A stretch of 64,000 nucleotides of DNA from an uncultured Sphingomonadaceae bacterium. GTDB taxonomy: Bacteria; Pseudomonadota; Alphaproteobacteria; Sphingomonadales; Sphingomonadaceae. Of the stretch, positions 1 to 8,742 are shown in pieces (the first letter of the stretch is position 1; every line of letters begins with the position of its first letter). The stretch is taken from positions 991,501 through 1,055,500 of the forward strand of contig CANNCV010000001.1 of assembly GCA_947503245.1 (NCBI GenBank), written 5' to 3'. The notes under the pieces were generated by a model that saw only the letters and a program-made list of their open reading frames with translations, was not told the DNA's origin and made no database searches. The position numbers were made by a program, and so were the translations under genes.

Positions 1-656
1 TCCGACCACATGACCCAGGCTTTGCTGGCATAATCGGGCGGAAAGAAATTGCCTTCAAGCCATATGTCACGGCCAATATCGGCACTGATGCGATAGCTAT
101 CCTCAAACTCACGGGAAATGCGTATAATGGCGCGCTTGCCACTATGGGTTTCAATCTGGTTGAGAAAGGTTGTCAGTTCACTCAGCACCAATGCGCGGGC
201 AGGGCGATCTTCGCACCCCTCTTCAAAGGCCAGATATACCGCTGGAGGCAGCACTTTGGGGCGGCGGGGCACGGTGGTGACAAAATTCTCTGATTGATCG
301 GTGGCAAGCCTGCACAGGCTGTAATGATGCAGTGCGCCAAAGCCTATCTTGGCTTTTTCCGCCTCTGCAAAATTCTTACCGAATGCCGGATCGCGATAAT
401 CGGAACTGCGCGTCGCCAGCATATAGGCAAAATTGATATTCAGCGCGGCCATGCTGGGCCAGCTAACACTGCCACTATCCGCAGATATAGCGATGCCCTG
501 CAGCGGATATTGATCGCGCGGCGCCGTCCAGCTGCGGGAAAAGCTGAACGCTGCCCATGCCAGCAGGCCAAGGATAACCGCAACCACCAACAAGCCGGTC
601 AAAACCCCTGATCTTTTTCCCCCGTTTCGCGCCAATATCTGTTCCCGTTCTTTCAA
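1..656 (-). CDS. GH25-like (lysozyme-fold) membrane-anchored protein, partial
   Basis: The frame runs off the window edge; 218 codons are visible. No ATG is in frame, so TTG at 656 (or TTG at 635) is the likely start. A basic N-terminus is followed by a hydrophobic anchor at residues ~18-38, placing the rest in the periplasm. From residue ~53 the motif order follows glycoside hydrolase family 25: QGI, SWPSM, FAYMLAT, DPAFGKNF, GALHHY, LPPAV, WVMW. The residues expected to be catalytic are missing: the Asp of the GIDVS-type motif is Ala56, and the DxE pair reads Tyr141-Leu-Ala143. It follows UPF0262 by 42 bases and is probably cotranscribed. It is either a binding-only GH25 fold or a very divergent enzyme. 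Confidence 0.75.
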   Translation of the reverse strand, partial: MKEREQILARNGGKRSGVLTGLLVVAVILGLLAWAAFSFSRSWTAPRDQYPLQGIAISADSGSVSWPSMAALNINFAYMLATRSSDYRDPAFGKNFAEAEKAKIGFGALHHYSLCRLATDQSENFVTTVPRRPKVLPPAVYLAFEEGCEDRPARALVLSELTTFLNQIETHSGKRAIIRISREFEDSYRISADIGRDIWLEGNFFPPDYASKAWVMWS

Positions 657-698
657 TGATGCTGTGATTCGTGAAATCCGCTTTCACCAATAGCCGTT

Positions 699-1181
699 TT
701 AGCCTTTGATATGGAGTACGCAAATAAGGGTAAAAAGACGTCTTGCGGTGGGGAAATCAACGGCAATTTTGCCTTCAAGCCGCTCCATAAGCAGTTCAGC
801 AGCCTGATTGTGCACACCGCGGCGCGCCATATCTATAGTTTCAATCTCTTGTGAGGTTGCCTGGCGGATGGCCTGATAATAGCTGTCACAAATGGCGAAA
901 TAATCGCGAATGGGTCTGCGGAACCTGCCCAAGGCCAAGATAATGGTTTCCAATGGCGTTTTGTCCTCGCGGCCAATGTCCATCACCAAACGTCCCTCTG
1001 TAACAGAGAGTTTGAGCGAGTAAGGACCGTCGCACACTGCGCATCGTTCGCTAAGCGGCTGGAAACTATTGTCTTCGATCAGATCATAGATGGCAATACG
1101 ACGCTCCTGCTCAATATCGGCATTGCGCCAGACAATTGTCTGCTCATCCAGTTCGATATGTGTGATGCGATAGTCGGCCAT
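699..1181 (-). CDS. UPF0262 family protein
   Basis: A 160-residue soluble protein matching the alphaproteobacterial UPF0262 family in length and in its arginine-rich blocks, such as the LGRFRRPIRDYF segment and the C-terminal AVDFPTARRLFTLI. The function of the family is not known. The start is an ATG at 1181. It is divergent from dnaB with about 135 bases between the starts, and is followed by the GH25-like gene on the same strand. The single CAVC-like pair in the first third does not form an obvious zinc site. The family call is from recognition of the sequence; nothing in it points to an enzyme. Confidence 0.85.
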   Translation of the reverse strand: MADYRITHIELDEQTIVWRNADIEQERRIAIYDLIEDNSFQPLSERCAVCDGPYSLKLSVTEGRLVMDIGREDKTPLETIILALGRFRRPIRDYFAICDSYYQAIRQATSQEIETIDMARRGVHNQAAELLMERLEGKIAVDFPTARRLFTLICVLHIKG

Positions 1182-1316
1182 AGTCTGTGGGCATCGCCTA
1201 TCGGGGAGTGTTCGGCAAGCCTAAAAAGGTCAAGCTATAGTTTTGCGCCTTATCCACAATCGTCTTTTATCGTCGCTGCGGTTGCACCAGCATATTGGGC
1301 GGCGCATAGGGTGGCT

Positions 1317-2867
1317 ATGGCTACTATATTTACCCCTGATAATGATTCCCTCAGCGCGGATATGGCTGGTAATGATGCCACTGTCGGCAATGCCGATAAA
1401 GCGCAGAGCCTGCCGCACAATATAGATGCGGAAGTTGCTTTTCTGGGCGCCATGCTGATTGATAATCGCGTGTCGGAAGATATTAGCATTCCGCTACAAG
1501 CCGAGCATTTTTTTGAACCGCTGCATGGCCGTATTTACGACCGGATAATGAAGCTGTTGGACCGCAACCTTGTGGTGACCCCGGTTACGCTCAAGCCATT
1601 TTTTGAAAGTGATGAGACGCTGCAACAAGTTGGCGGTTTGGGCTATCTGGCCAAATTGACAGCTGACAGTGCAGGTCTGATTGGCGCACGCGACTTTGCG
1701 CAACAAATTTATGATCTCGCTTTGTTGAGAGAATTGATCACCGTCGGGCGGACTTTGGTCAATGACGCCATGGACACAAGCGAAAGCGTTGACCCTAAGG
1801 CGCAGGTGGAAAACGCCGAAGCGGCGCTCTATTCTGTGATGGAGGGTGAAGGCGATAGTAGCGGTGCCGTTGATTTTGGCCGCGCCACATTGGTTGCGGT
1901 CGAAATGGCCCAAAAAGCGTTTAACTCTGGCGGTCACTTGTCAGGTGTGACCACCGGTCTTGATAATGTGAATGAGAAGATTGGCGGTTTGCACAATAGT
2001 GACTTGCTGATTTTGGCTGGACGTCCAGGCATGGGCAAGACCGCATTGGCAACCAACTTTGCCTTTAACGCCGCGCAACGCTGGCGACGCGAGGAAGAGG
2101 ACGGCATTGAAGAAAAGCAGCGCGTGGGCGCCAAAACGGCTTTCTTCTCGCTCGAGATGTCAGCAGACCAGTTGGCCACACGTATTTTGGCGCAGGAGTC
2201 GGGCATATCTTCAGAAGCGCTGCGCATGGGCAAAATCAGCCGCGAAGATTTCCAGAATTTAAGCCGAGCCAGTCAGGATTTGCAGGATCTTCCGCTGTTC
2301 ATTGATGATACGCCAGCGCTGACCATTGCGGCCTTGCGAACCCGTGCACGGCGGCTCAAGCGGCGGCACGGCATCGGTCTTATCGTGGTCGATTATCTTC
2401 AGCTTTTGCAAGGTACAGGGCGTGCCAGCGATAACCGTGTTAATGAAATTTCGGAGATTAGCCGAGGGCTCAAGACGCTGGCCAAAGAGTTACAAGTGCC
2501 GGTATTGGCGCTGTCACAGCTTAGCCGTGCGGTCGAACAGCGCGAAGACAAAACGCCGCAACTTTCTGACTTGCGTGAATCCGGCTCGATTGAGCAAGAT
2601 GCGGATATGGTGCTGTTTGTTTATCGTGAAGATTATTATGTGCAGTCAAAAGAACCTAAAACACCGCAAGAGGGCGATGATCAATCCATCCATGATGCCC
2701 ATGCGCAATGGGCGATGCAAATGGAGCGCGTTTACGGCCTTGCCGAATTGGTGGTTGCCAAATCACGGCATGGCTCAACTGGCAAAGTGCGCATGAAGTT
2801 CGAAGCCAAAATCACCAAATTTACCGATCTTGCGGATGATGCCTATGGCACGCCGGATTATGAGTAA
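1317..2867 (+). CDS. dnaB: Replicative DNA helicase DnaB
   Basis: Hexameric 5'-3' helicase that unwinds DNA at the replication fork and recruits primase. The N-terminal DnaB domain covers residues ~30-140. The RecA-like motor follows, with Walker A GRPGMGKT near 235-243, Walker B LIVVDYLQLL, and the DLRESGSIEQDAD and ALSQLSR motifs near the end. The chosen ATG at 1317 has AGGG at 1307-1310 and gives 516 residues, normal for the family; the frame stays open further upstream, where the sequence is not family-like. About 25 residues of low-similarity N-terminal extension precede the conserved LPHNIDAE motif. It stands alone on the plus strand, divergent from UPF0262. Confidence 0.97.
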   Translation: MATIFTPDNDSLSADMAGNDATVGNADKAQSLPHNIDAEVAFLGAMLIDNRVSEDISIPLQAEHFFEPLHGRIYDRIMKLLDRNLVVTPVTLKPFFESDETLQQVGGLGYLAKLTADSAGLIGARDFAQQIYDLALLRELITVGRTLVNDAMDTSESVDPKAQVENAEAALYSVMEGEGDSSGAVDFGRATLVAVEMAQKAFNSGGHLSGVTTGLDNVNEKIGGLHNSDLLILAGRPGMGKTALATNFAFNAAQRWRREEEDGIEEKQRVGAKTAFFSLEMSADQLATRILAQESGISSEALRMGKISREDFQNLSRASQDLQDLPLFIDDTPALTIAALRTRARRLKRRHGIGLIVVDYLQLLQGTGRASDNRVNEISEISRGLKTLAKELQVPVLALSQLSRAVEQREDKTPQLSDLRESGSIEQDADMVLFVYREDYYVQSKEPKTPQEGDDQSIHDAHAQWAMQMERVYGLAELVVAKSRHGSTGKVRMKFEAKITKFTDLADDAYGTPDYE

Positions 2868-2928
2868 TCGGGTTGAGAGTTCTGCATTTTGAGAGCTGGA
2901 CTAAGAAGATATATAAACACTGCTAGCC

Positions 2929-2997
2929 ATGAGCCTGTCGAAGGGCATCTCCCAATATCGTGCCAAACTGATAAGCGGGCTTAGATAAGCTCAGCCC
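2929..2997. repeat. REP-like inverted pair
   Basis: The 16 bases at 2931-2946 (GAGCCTGTCGAAGGGC) are a familiar palindromic repeat unit in sphingomonad and related genomes. A degenerate inverted copy lies at 2975-2990 (GCGGGCTTAGATAAGCTC). The pair sits between the convergent dnaB and cysH genes, where such elements are usual. It could also slow transcription from either side. No other copy was seen in this window. Confidence 0.6.
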
Positions 2998-3031
2998 TAA
3001 TGGTTTAGTTAGACGCGGTATTCAGTGCTGG

Positions 3032-3853
3032 TCAGAAAATCGGATCGTTGGCGCTGTCGTCACTCTTTGTACCGGGGATAGGAGAGACCGCATCCTCAAC
3101 AGGTTCGTGGATGCCACACTCTGTCTTATCCCAGCCTTTCCAGCGGCCCGAACGTGGATCTTCGCCGGGTGCAACTTTGCTGGTGCAAGGTGCACAGCCG
3201 ATTGATGGATAGTCCTGCGCGACCAAGGGATGGCGCGGCAGATCATGGTCGGCAAGATAGGCTTCCAAATCTTCAGCAGTCCAATTGGCCAGCGGGTTGA
3301 TTTTCAACCGGCCCTGCGCATCGCTATTGTCCATCTCAAAACGCGGTAAGCCAATGCGTGTGCTGGCCTGATGGCCTTTGCGGCCCGTTATGGAGGCATC
3401 ATAGCCTGCCAGTGCTTTGGCAAGCGGAATGACCTTGCGGATTTCACAGCAGCCATCAGGATCGTAAGACCAGCGAAGCCCGCTCTCATCCTTTTGGTGC
3501 ACAGTCTGTTCTTCAGGCGTTAAGATAATCACATTGGTCAGGCCAAGATGCGCCGACAATGTGTCACGATAGGCAATTGTCTCTGGAAAATGCTTGCCGG
3601 TATCGAGGAAAAGCACAGCCGTCGCTGGATCAATCTGTGCGATAAGATGCAGCAATACCGCAGATTCTGCGCCGAAGGATGAGACAACCGCCAGTTCGCC
3701 CACCATGCTATCTTTGATAACGGAGCGTAGCATCTCTTGCGTTTCACTGCCGCGAAACAACCGGTTAAGGCGCACGGCATCGCTCTCGCTAAAGCGCGGA
3801 CCGACATCAATTTTGTCGATCGTGCGGTTTCTTGATGAGGCAGGTTCAGCCAT
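3032..3853 (-). CDS. cysH: Phosphoadenylyl/adenylyl-sulfate reductase
   Basis: Reduces activated sulfate (APS or PAPS) to sulfite with thioredoxin or glutaredoxin. The PP-loop ATP-sulfurylase-like fold is seen in SSFGAES and FLDTGKHFPET. The C-terminal catalytic cysteine is in ECGIH (C246). Cys135-Cys136 and Cys220-x-x-Cys223 are the four ligands of a 4Fe-4S cluster, the pattern of the APS-using branch of the family. ATG at 3853 was chosen because it overlaps the stop of the DUF934 gene by 8 bases; a longer frame upstream would lie inside that gene. It is the last gene of the sulfur operon. Confidence 0.93.
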   Translation of the reverse strand: MAEPASSRNRTIDKIDVGPRFSESDAVRLNRLFRGSETQEMLRSVIKDSMVGELAVVSSFGAESAVLLHLIAQIDPATAVLFLDTGKHFPETIAYRDTLSAHLGLTNVIILTPEEQTVHQKDESGLRWSYDPDGCCEIRKVIPLAKALAGYDASITGRKGHQASTRIGLPRFEMDNSDAQGRLKINPLANWTAEDLEAYLADHDLPRHPLVAQDYPSIGCAPCTSKVAPGEDPRSGRWKGWDKTECGIHEPVEDAVSPIPGTKSDDSANDPIF

Positions 3854-4274
3854 GCCGTTTTGCCCAGATTGGCGTGCGTGCATCAACGGTCTTTTGATAA
3901 ACATCATCCCATGTGGCAAAGGCCGTCTTGGCGGCGTTTTCGTCCAAGGGTGTGCTAGGGGCAAAGCTGTCAAAGCCGCAGCGCCGCATATTGCTCAGCT
4001 GGTCGATGAGAACATCACCGCTGGCGCGCAATTCACCTTCATAACCGGCTTCCCGCAAGATACGCGCTGATGAATAGCCGCGTCCGTCCCCAAAAGCGGG
4101 GAAGCTGATATCTATCATCGCCAATTGGCCCAAATGGGGCAAAAGACTGCGAGCATCATCGCCCGGTTCGATGCGTACAGCAATGGCATTGCTGGCATCA
4201 CCAAAATCGGCAAAGGCAATCGGCGCGTCGCTGCAAGGTGTGTCTTCACGCAGGTAAAATTGGGGATTAGCCAT
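3846..4274 (-). CDS. DUF934 family protein of the sulfur assimilation operon
   Basis: A 142-residue protein of the DUF934 family, which in proteobacteria sits between sulfite reductase and cysH. Conserved blocks seen are FPAFGDGRGYSSARILRE and a GDVLIDQL-NMRRCGFDSF segment near the C-terminus. The role is not established; its constant place next to cysI suggests a helper for sulfite reductase. It overlaps cysI by 8 bases and cysH by 8 bases, so translation is probably coupled. The start at 4274 is chosen because it fits this overlap; 23 further in-frame codons upstream lie within cysI. Confidence 0.88.
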   Translation of the reverse strand: MANPQFYLREDTPCSDAPIAFADFGDASNAIAVRIEPGDDARSLLPHLGQLAMIDISFPAFGDGRGYSSARILREAGYEGELRASGDVLIDQLSNMRRCGFDSFAPSTPLDENAAKTAFATWDDVYQKTVDARTPIWAKRHG

Positions 4275-5901
4275 AAAGCGCCTCCTTAAATGGGGCCATG
4301 CCGATGCGGCGATAGGTATCAATGAAGCGTTCGCCGTCTTCACGGGTTTTCAGATAGAGATTGGTGACTGTTTCAACAGCATCGACAATGCCGTCCTCGT
4401 CAAATCCCGGGCCAGTGATTTTGGCAAGGCTGGTATCCTCTGCGCCGGAACCGCCGAGCGAAAGCTGGTAATTCTCAAAGCCCTTCTTATCGACGCCCAA
4501 TATGCCGATATGTCCGGCATGATGGTGGCCACAGGCGTTGATACAGCCCGAAATTTTCAGCTTTAATTCACCCAGATCCTGCTGCCTTTTAACATCGGCA
4601 AAGCGCTCAGAAATTTTCTGCGCCAGCGGGATGGAACGGGCATTGGCGAGGCTGCAATAATCAAGGCCCGGGCAAGCGATCATATCGCTGACCAGATCGA
4701 GATTGGCAGGGGCCAGACCAGCAGCATCGAGCTTTTGCCACAAGGCATAAAGATCCGCCTTTTTAACATGCGGCAACACAATATTTTGTGAGTGCGTGAC
4801 GCGCAGCTCGTCAAAGCTATATTGCTCCGCCAGATCAGCCATCAGGTCAATCTGGTCTGAACTTGCGTCCCCGGGAATGCCACCGGTTGGCTTCAGGCTG
4901 ATTGTTGCAATGGCATAGCCAGACTGTTTGTGCGCATGGGTGTTTTGTTCCACCCAGATGCGAAAATCAGGGTCTGACATATCCAGATCATCGGGAGCAT
5001 TTTGATCGAAGTCAGGATCAGCAAAATAAGTGCTGATCCGCTCTAGCTCAGCCACTGGCGGGTTAAGGCCCAATGTCTTCATATGGGCGAATTCTTCTTC
5101 GACCTGACGGGTATATTCGTCCTTGCCCAGTTCATGCACGAGGATTTTGATACGCGCCTTATATTTGTTATCGCGGCGACCATAGCGGTTATACACGCGC
5201 AAACAGGCTTCTGCATAATGGATCAGTTCATCAGCAGGAACAAAGTCGCGAATCTCTGGCGCGATCATCGGCGTGCGGCCCATGCCGCCGCCAACATAGA
5301 ATTTGGCGCCCAGTTCGCCAGCATCATTATGCACCAATTGGATGCCGATATCATGCAGGCGCATCGCGGCGCGATCTTCTTCAGAGGCTATTACAGCGAT
5401 TTTGAATTTGCGCGGCAAATAGCTGAATTCTGGGTGAAAGCTTGACCATTGGCGCAGCAATTCGGCCCAAGGGCGCGGATCGGCAATTTCATCGGCCGCG
5501 GCACCGGCAAACTGGTCCGATGAGATGTTGCGGATACAATTGCCGCTGGTTTGGATTGCGTGCATTTCAACAGTGGCCAAATCAGCCAGAATGTCAGGCG
5601 CATCCTCCAGCTTGATCCAGTTATATTGAATATTCTGGCGCGTCGTGAAATGGCCATAGTCACGGTCATATTTGCGGCCAATATGGCCCAGCATGCGCAT
5701 CTGTTTTGCGCTCAATGTGCCATAAGGGATCGCAACACGCAGCATATAAGCATGAAGTTGCAGATATAGGCCGTTCATCAGACGCAAAGGCTTGAACTGA
5801 TCTTCACTCAACTCGCCTTTCAGACGCCGCTCACATTGGTCGCGAAATTCGGCGACGCGTGCATCGACCATTGCTTGGTCATATTGGTCATATTGATACA
5901 T
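4267..5901 (-). CDS. cysI: Sulfite reductase hemoprotein subunit
   Basis: Six-electron reduction of sulfite to sulfide using siroheme and a 4Fe-4S cluster. The 544 residues carry the two ferredoxin-like nitrite/sulfite reductase repeats. The siroheme-cluster ligands are Cys410 and Cys416 (ACPGLDYC) and Cys453 and Cys457 (SGCINAC), followed by the GHHHAGHIG stretch. The N-terminal repeat shows GRKYDRDYGHFTTRQN. No flavoprotein partner (cysJ) is in the window, so electrons may come from ferredoxin or a distant gene. ATG at 5901 lies 7 bases after the DUF2849 stop. SUMT upstream in the operon supplies the siroheme precursor. Confidence 0.95.
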   Translation of the reverse strand: MYQYDQYDQAMVDARVAEFRDQCERRLKGELSEDQFKPLRLMNGLYLQLHAYMLRVAIPYGTLSAKQMRMLGHIGRKYDRDYGHFTTRQNIQYNWIKLEDAPDILADLATVEMHAIQTSGNCIRNISSDQFAGAAADEIADPRPWAELLRQWSSFHPEFSYLPRKFKIAVIASEEDRAAMRLHDIGIQLVHNDAGELGAKFYVGGGMGRTPMIAPEIRDFVPADELIHYAEACLRVYNRYGRRDNKYKARIKILVHELGKDEYTRQVEEEFAHMKTLGLNPPVAELERISTYFADPDFDQNAPDDLDMSDPDFRIWVEQNTHAHKQSGYAIATISLKPTGGIPGDASSDQIDLMADLAEQYSFDELRVTHSQNIVLPHVKKADLYALWQKLDAAGLAPANLDLVSDMIACPGLDYCSLANARSIPLAQKISERFADVKRQQDLGELKLKISGCINACGHHHAGHIGILGVDKKGFENYQLSLGGSGAEDTSLAKITGPGFDEDGIVDAVETVTNLYLKTREDGERFIDTYRRIGMAPFKEALYG

Positions 5902-5908
5902 CGGAATG

Positions 5909-6199
5909 TTACCCTTTCACGATGGGAATATTGGTGTTGATGGCCAGATCGGCACGAACTGTCGGGCCAAAGGCGCGGACGCGGTCTTTAATGTGCAGCG
6001 GCATGGGGCCTTGATCGCTTTGCTCACATGGCACGATATAGGGAACGTTGACGCGCATTGCGGCCTCTTCGCGCGCTGCGACGGCCTCTGCTTCGTCACC
6101 AGCGTCAATGGCATCACCCAAATGGCGGGACCATGTTTCGCCGCCGGACCACCAGATGACATCACCGGTTTTAAGGTCATTTCCGGTTACAATTTTCAT
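5909..6199 (-). CDS. DUF2849 family protein
   Basis: A 96-residue protein of the DUF2849 family, beginning with the typical GNDLKTGDVIWW motif and ending with PTVRADLAIN. Family members are found almost only between SUMT and sulfite reductase genes in alphaproteobacteria. The biochemical role is unknown; an accessory role in siroheme loading or sulfite reductase assembly is an inference from position. It overlaps the SUMT gene by ATGA and precedes cysI by 7 bases, so it belongs to the same transcript. Confidence 0.9.
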   Translation of the reverse strand: MKIVTGNDLKTGDVIWWSGGETWSRHLGDAIDAGDEAEAVAAREEAAMRVNVPYIVPCEQSDQGPMPLHIKDRVRAFGPTVRADLAINTNIPIVKG

Positions 6200-7035
6200 G
6201 CCATTGCTTCCTTAATCATTGTAGGGAGTGTGTGTTTAATCTGTTCAAGCCCGTCTTGCGCATCGGCGCGCAAGACAACATCACCAATCACCAACAGTGC
6301 CGGGCTTTTGATCGTATTGCGCTGGATCATATCAGGCAGATCGGTCAACAGGGTGCGCAACGCGCGGGCATCGCTGCGGGTTGCATTTTCCAATACGGCC
6401 ACTGGCATATCGGGTGTGACACCATCATCTATCAGCTTTTCGACAATCGCCTCGGCAGTATGGACACCCATATAGATAACCAATGTGCGCCCTTTGCCGG
6501 CCAGCCCAGCCCATTTCTGTTCGGACAGACCTTTGCATTGGCCTGCAACAAATGTGACAGCGCTGCTGTCTTCGCGGTGGGTAAGCGGCAATAAGGCTTG
6601 CGCCGCGCCGCCATTGGCTGCGCTAATGCCGGGAATGACTGAAACAGGTACACCTGCAGCGCGGCAATCATCCACCTCTTCACCGCCACGGCCAAAGATG
6701 AACGGGTCGCCGCCTTTAAGGCGCACAACATCATGCCCTTTGCGGGCTTCTGCGATCAGCAGTGCATTAATGCCCTGTTGCGGCACGGTATGGCGGGCGC
6801 GCTTTTTGGCGACCGAGATCATATGGCAATGTTCAGGGGCAAGCGCCAAAATGGCATCATCAACCAAACCGTCATGCACGATTATCTGTGCGTTACTAAT
6901 AAGGCGCGCGGCCTTGACGGTCAGCAGATCGGGGTCGCCCGGTCCTGCACCGACCAGATAGACATGCCCTATATGGGGCTGAGCACCGGTATTATCGCCG
7001 GTTGGGGATTGCTGGTTGTGCGTAGCATTGCGCAT
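6196..7035 (-). CDS. cobA: Uroporphyrinogen-III C-methyltransferase (SUMT)
   Basis: Adds two SAM-derived methyl groups to uroporphyrinogen III to give precorrin-2, here most likely for siroheme. The tetrapyrrole methylase fold is clear: VYLVGAGPGDPDLLT at the N-terminus, RLKGGDPFIFGRGGEE, and the PGISAANG motif. The protein lacks the CysG dehydrogenase/chelatase domain, so precorrin-2 oxidation and iron insertion must be done elsewhere. The ATG at 7035 is preferred because AAAGG lies 8 bases before it; ATG at 7041 is too close to that site. It is the first gene of the five-gene sulfur operon. Confidence 0.92.
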   Translation of the reverse strand: MRNATHNQQSPTGDNTGAQPHIGHVYLVGAGPGDPDLLTVKAARLISNAQIIVHDGLVDDAILALAPEHCHMISVAKKRARHTVPQQGINALLIAEARKGHDVVRLKGGDPFIFGRGGEEVDDCRAAGVPVSVIPGISAANGGAAQALLPLTHREDSSAVTFVAGQCKGLSEQKWAGLAGKGRTLVIYMGVHTAEAIVEKLIDDGVTPDMPVAVLENATRSDARALRTLLTDLPDMIQRNTIKSPALLVIGDVVLRADAQDGLEQIKHTLPTMIKEAMA

Positions 7036-7056
7036 GGCCATTACCTTTTGACTGGG

Positions 7057-7076
7057 TCGCACGATAGATTGTGCGA
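7057..7076 (-). promoter_or_regulatory. Inverted repeat in the leader of the sulfur operon
   Basis: TCGCAC and GTGCGA form a perfect 6-base inverted repeat separated by 8 bases, about 20-40 bases upstream of the SUMT start codon. It could be a binding site for a dimeric regulator or a small leader hairpin. There is no published consensus that I can match with certainty. Confidence 0.35.
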
Positions 7077-7190
7077 TGACACCCATGTGGATGCCATGTG
7101 TCGATCAATCAAAATATAATCTTTTGCCGGTCATGAAGAATAACTTCATTGCTGGCCGTGTAGCAGCTTTAGATCAGCTTTTACCGCATC

Positions 7191-8615
7191 TTATTCAAAG
7201 TGTGTCTGCGGTGCGGATAGGCCTATGCCGATCGTCGCGCGCGGTTGATCCACTTCCACAGATGCCACGGGATAAGCACAATAGTCAGCGGCATAATATG
7301 CGCTTGGTCTATGATTGCCCGATAAGCCAATGCCGCCAAATGGCGCGCCAGAGGATGCGCCATTAGTAGGCCGGTTCCAATTGACGATACCAGCACGGCT
7401 ATTGGCCCAGAACTGGTTGTAAAGATCAGGACTGCCGCCCACCAAAGAGGCTGACAGGCCAAACCGCGTGTTATTCGCCTCAATAATAGCTTCTTCAAAG
7501 CCGCTGACTTTGACCACCTGTAGCAATGGGCCAAACAGCTCAATATCCGGGCGCTCTTTCATCGCGGTGACATCGATAATGGCTGGCGTGACAAAGGGCA
7601 GATCGCCTTTCGGGCGTGCCATATGTTTAATGGCTTTGCCGCCACGATTGAGCAGCGCCAGAAAACTCTCGGTCAGACCATCAGCGACATCGCTATCTAT
7701 TACTGGCCCCATAAAAGGCTGTGGATCAGCGAAAGGCTCATCTATGATCAAACGATCGGTTGTCTTTTTCAGTTCGGAGATCAATTCGCCATACATGGAG
7801 TCTTTGACGATCAGACGCCGCGCCGCAGAGCATCTTTGACCGGCGGTTGTAAATGCCGACTGAATAATGATCGACACCGCATCAGGAATTTTGGGAGTGT
7901 CCCAGATCACCAATGGGTTGTTGCCACCCATTTCCAGCGCGACAATTTTCTGTGGTTGTGAGACCAGAACCTTGTTTATCGCAAGGCCGGTATGGGCAGA
8001 ACCGGTAAACAAAATCCCGTCGACATCTTTATGTGCGACAAGACCCTTGCCCTCATTCGGGCCGCCAATGACCAGCCGAACCGCATCCGCCGGAATGCCG
8101 GCCGCGGCATATAGTTCTGCCAGCATAGCGCCGGTTGCGGGTGTTTTTTCTGATGGTTTGAACACCACGGTGTTGCCCGCCAACAGGGCCGGCACAATAT
8201 GCCCATTGGGCAAGTGCGCCGGGAAATTATACGGGCCCAGTACCGCCATCACCCCATGCGGTTTGTGGCGCAATGCCATTTTGCCGGACAATGCATTGTC
8301 CAAACTGCGCTGCGGCGTGCGTTCGCTATAGGCTTTTATCGAAATATCGACTTTGTTGATGACAGCTTCGACTTCTGTCCGCGATTCCCATAGCGGTTTG
8401 CCGGTTTCACTGGAGATACATTTGGCCAGCTCTTCGGACTTTGCCCGTACCTCATTGGCAAAACGGCGCAGAGCTTCTGATCGTTTGGCAAGAGGTTGGC
8501 TCGCCCATTGCGGCCAAGCAGCACGCGCCGCGGCTACATCTTCGTCGACATCACTAATGCCACGACGCCAATATTCCTTGCCGGTTGCCGGTTCGTAGGA
8601 AATAATTTCGCTCAC
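7191..8615 (-). CDS. astD: Succinylglutamate-semialdehyde dehydrogenase
   Basis: NAD-dependent oxidation of N-succinylglutamate semialdehyde in the arginine succinyltransferase pathway. The aldehyde dehydrogenase fold is complete: GPYNFPAHLPNGH, FKPSEKTP, FTGSAHTG, the catalytic Glu in ALEMGGNNP and the nucleophilic Cys in TTAGQRCSAARR. GTG at 8615 starts the conserved ISYEPATG segment; a TTG at 8681 would add 22 unrelated residues. The other ast genes are not in the window. It lies downstream of selO on the same strand with a 127-base gap. Confidence 0.88.
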   Translation of the reverse strand: MSEIISYEPATGKEYWRRGISDVDEDVAAARAAWPQWASQPLAKRSEALRRFANEVRAKSEELAKCISSETGKPLWESRTEVEAVINKVDISIKAYSERTPQRSLDNALSGKMALRHKPHGVMAVLGPYNFPAHLPNGHIVPALLAGNTVVFKPSEKTPATGAMLAELYAAAGIPADAVRLVIGGPNEGKGLVAHKDVDGILFTGSAHTGLAINKVLVSQPQKIVALEMGGNNPLVIWDTPKIPDAVSIIIQSAFTTAGQRCSAARRLIVKDSMYGELISELKKTTDRLIIDEPFADPQPFMGPVIDSDVADGLTESFLALLNRGGKAIKHMARPKGDLPFVTPAIIDVTAMKERPDIELFGPLLQVVKVSGFEEAIIEANNTRFGLSASLVGGSPDLYNQFWANSRAGIVNWNRPTNGASSGAPFGGIGLSGNHRPSAYYAADYCAYPVASVEVDQPRATIGIGLSAPQTHFE

Positions 8616-8742
8616 GGAATATACTCTGTCGACCTTTCTGTGCTTAACGCAATTGGTTAAGCTGAATTCTTCTACAATCAAAGGCCTTATTGCTTTACCA
8701 GCAGAATCTCAACCTTATCTCGTGACCATAGCCCATAGGGGG

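Noticed and set aside
294-611. A 105-residue plus-strand frame near the window start
   Set aside because: Antisense to the GH25-like frame, which has a coherent fold and membrane anchor.
475-723. An 82-residue minus-strand frame with an ATG
   Set aside because: It is an out-of-frame reading over the start of the GH25-like gene; the frame used instead shows an anchor and GH25 motifs.
7077-7190. A riboswitch (SAM-type) before the sulfur operon
   Set aside because: No conserved riboswitch core could be read; only the short dyad is visible.
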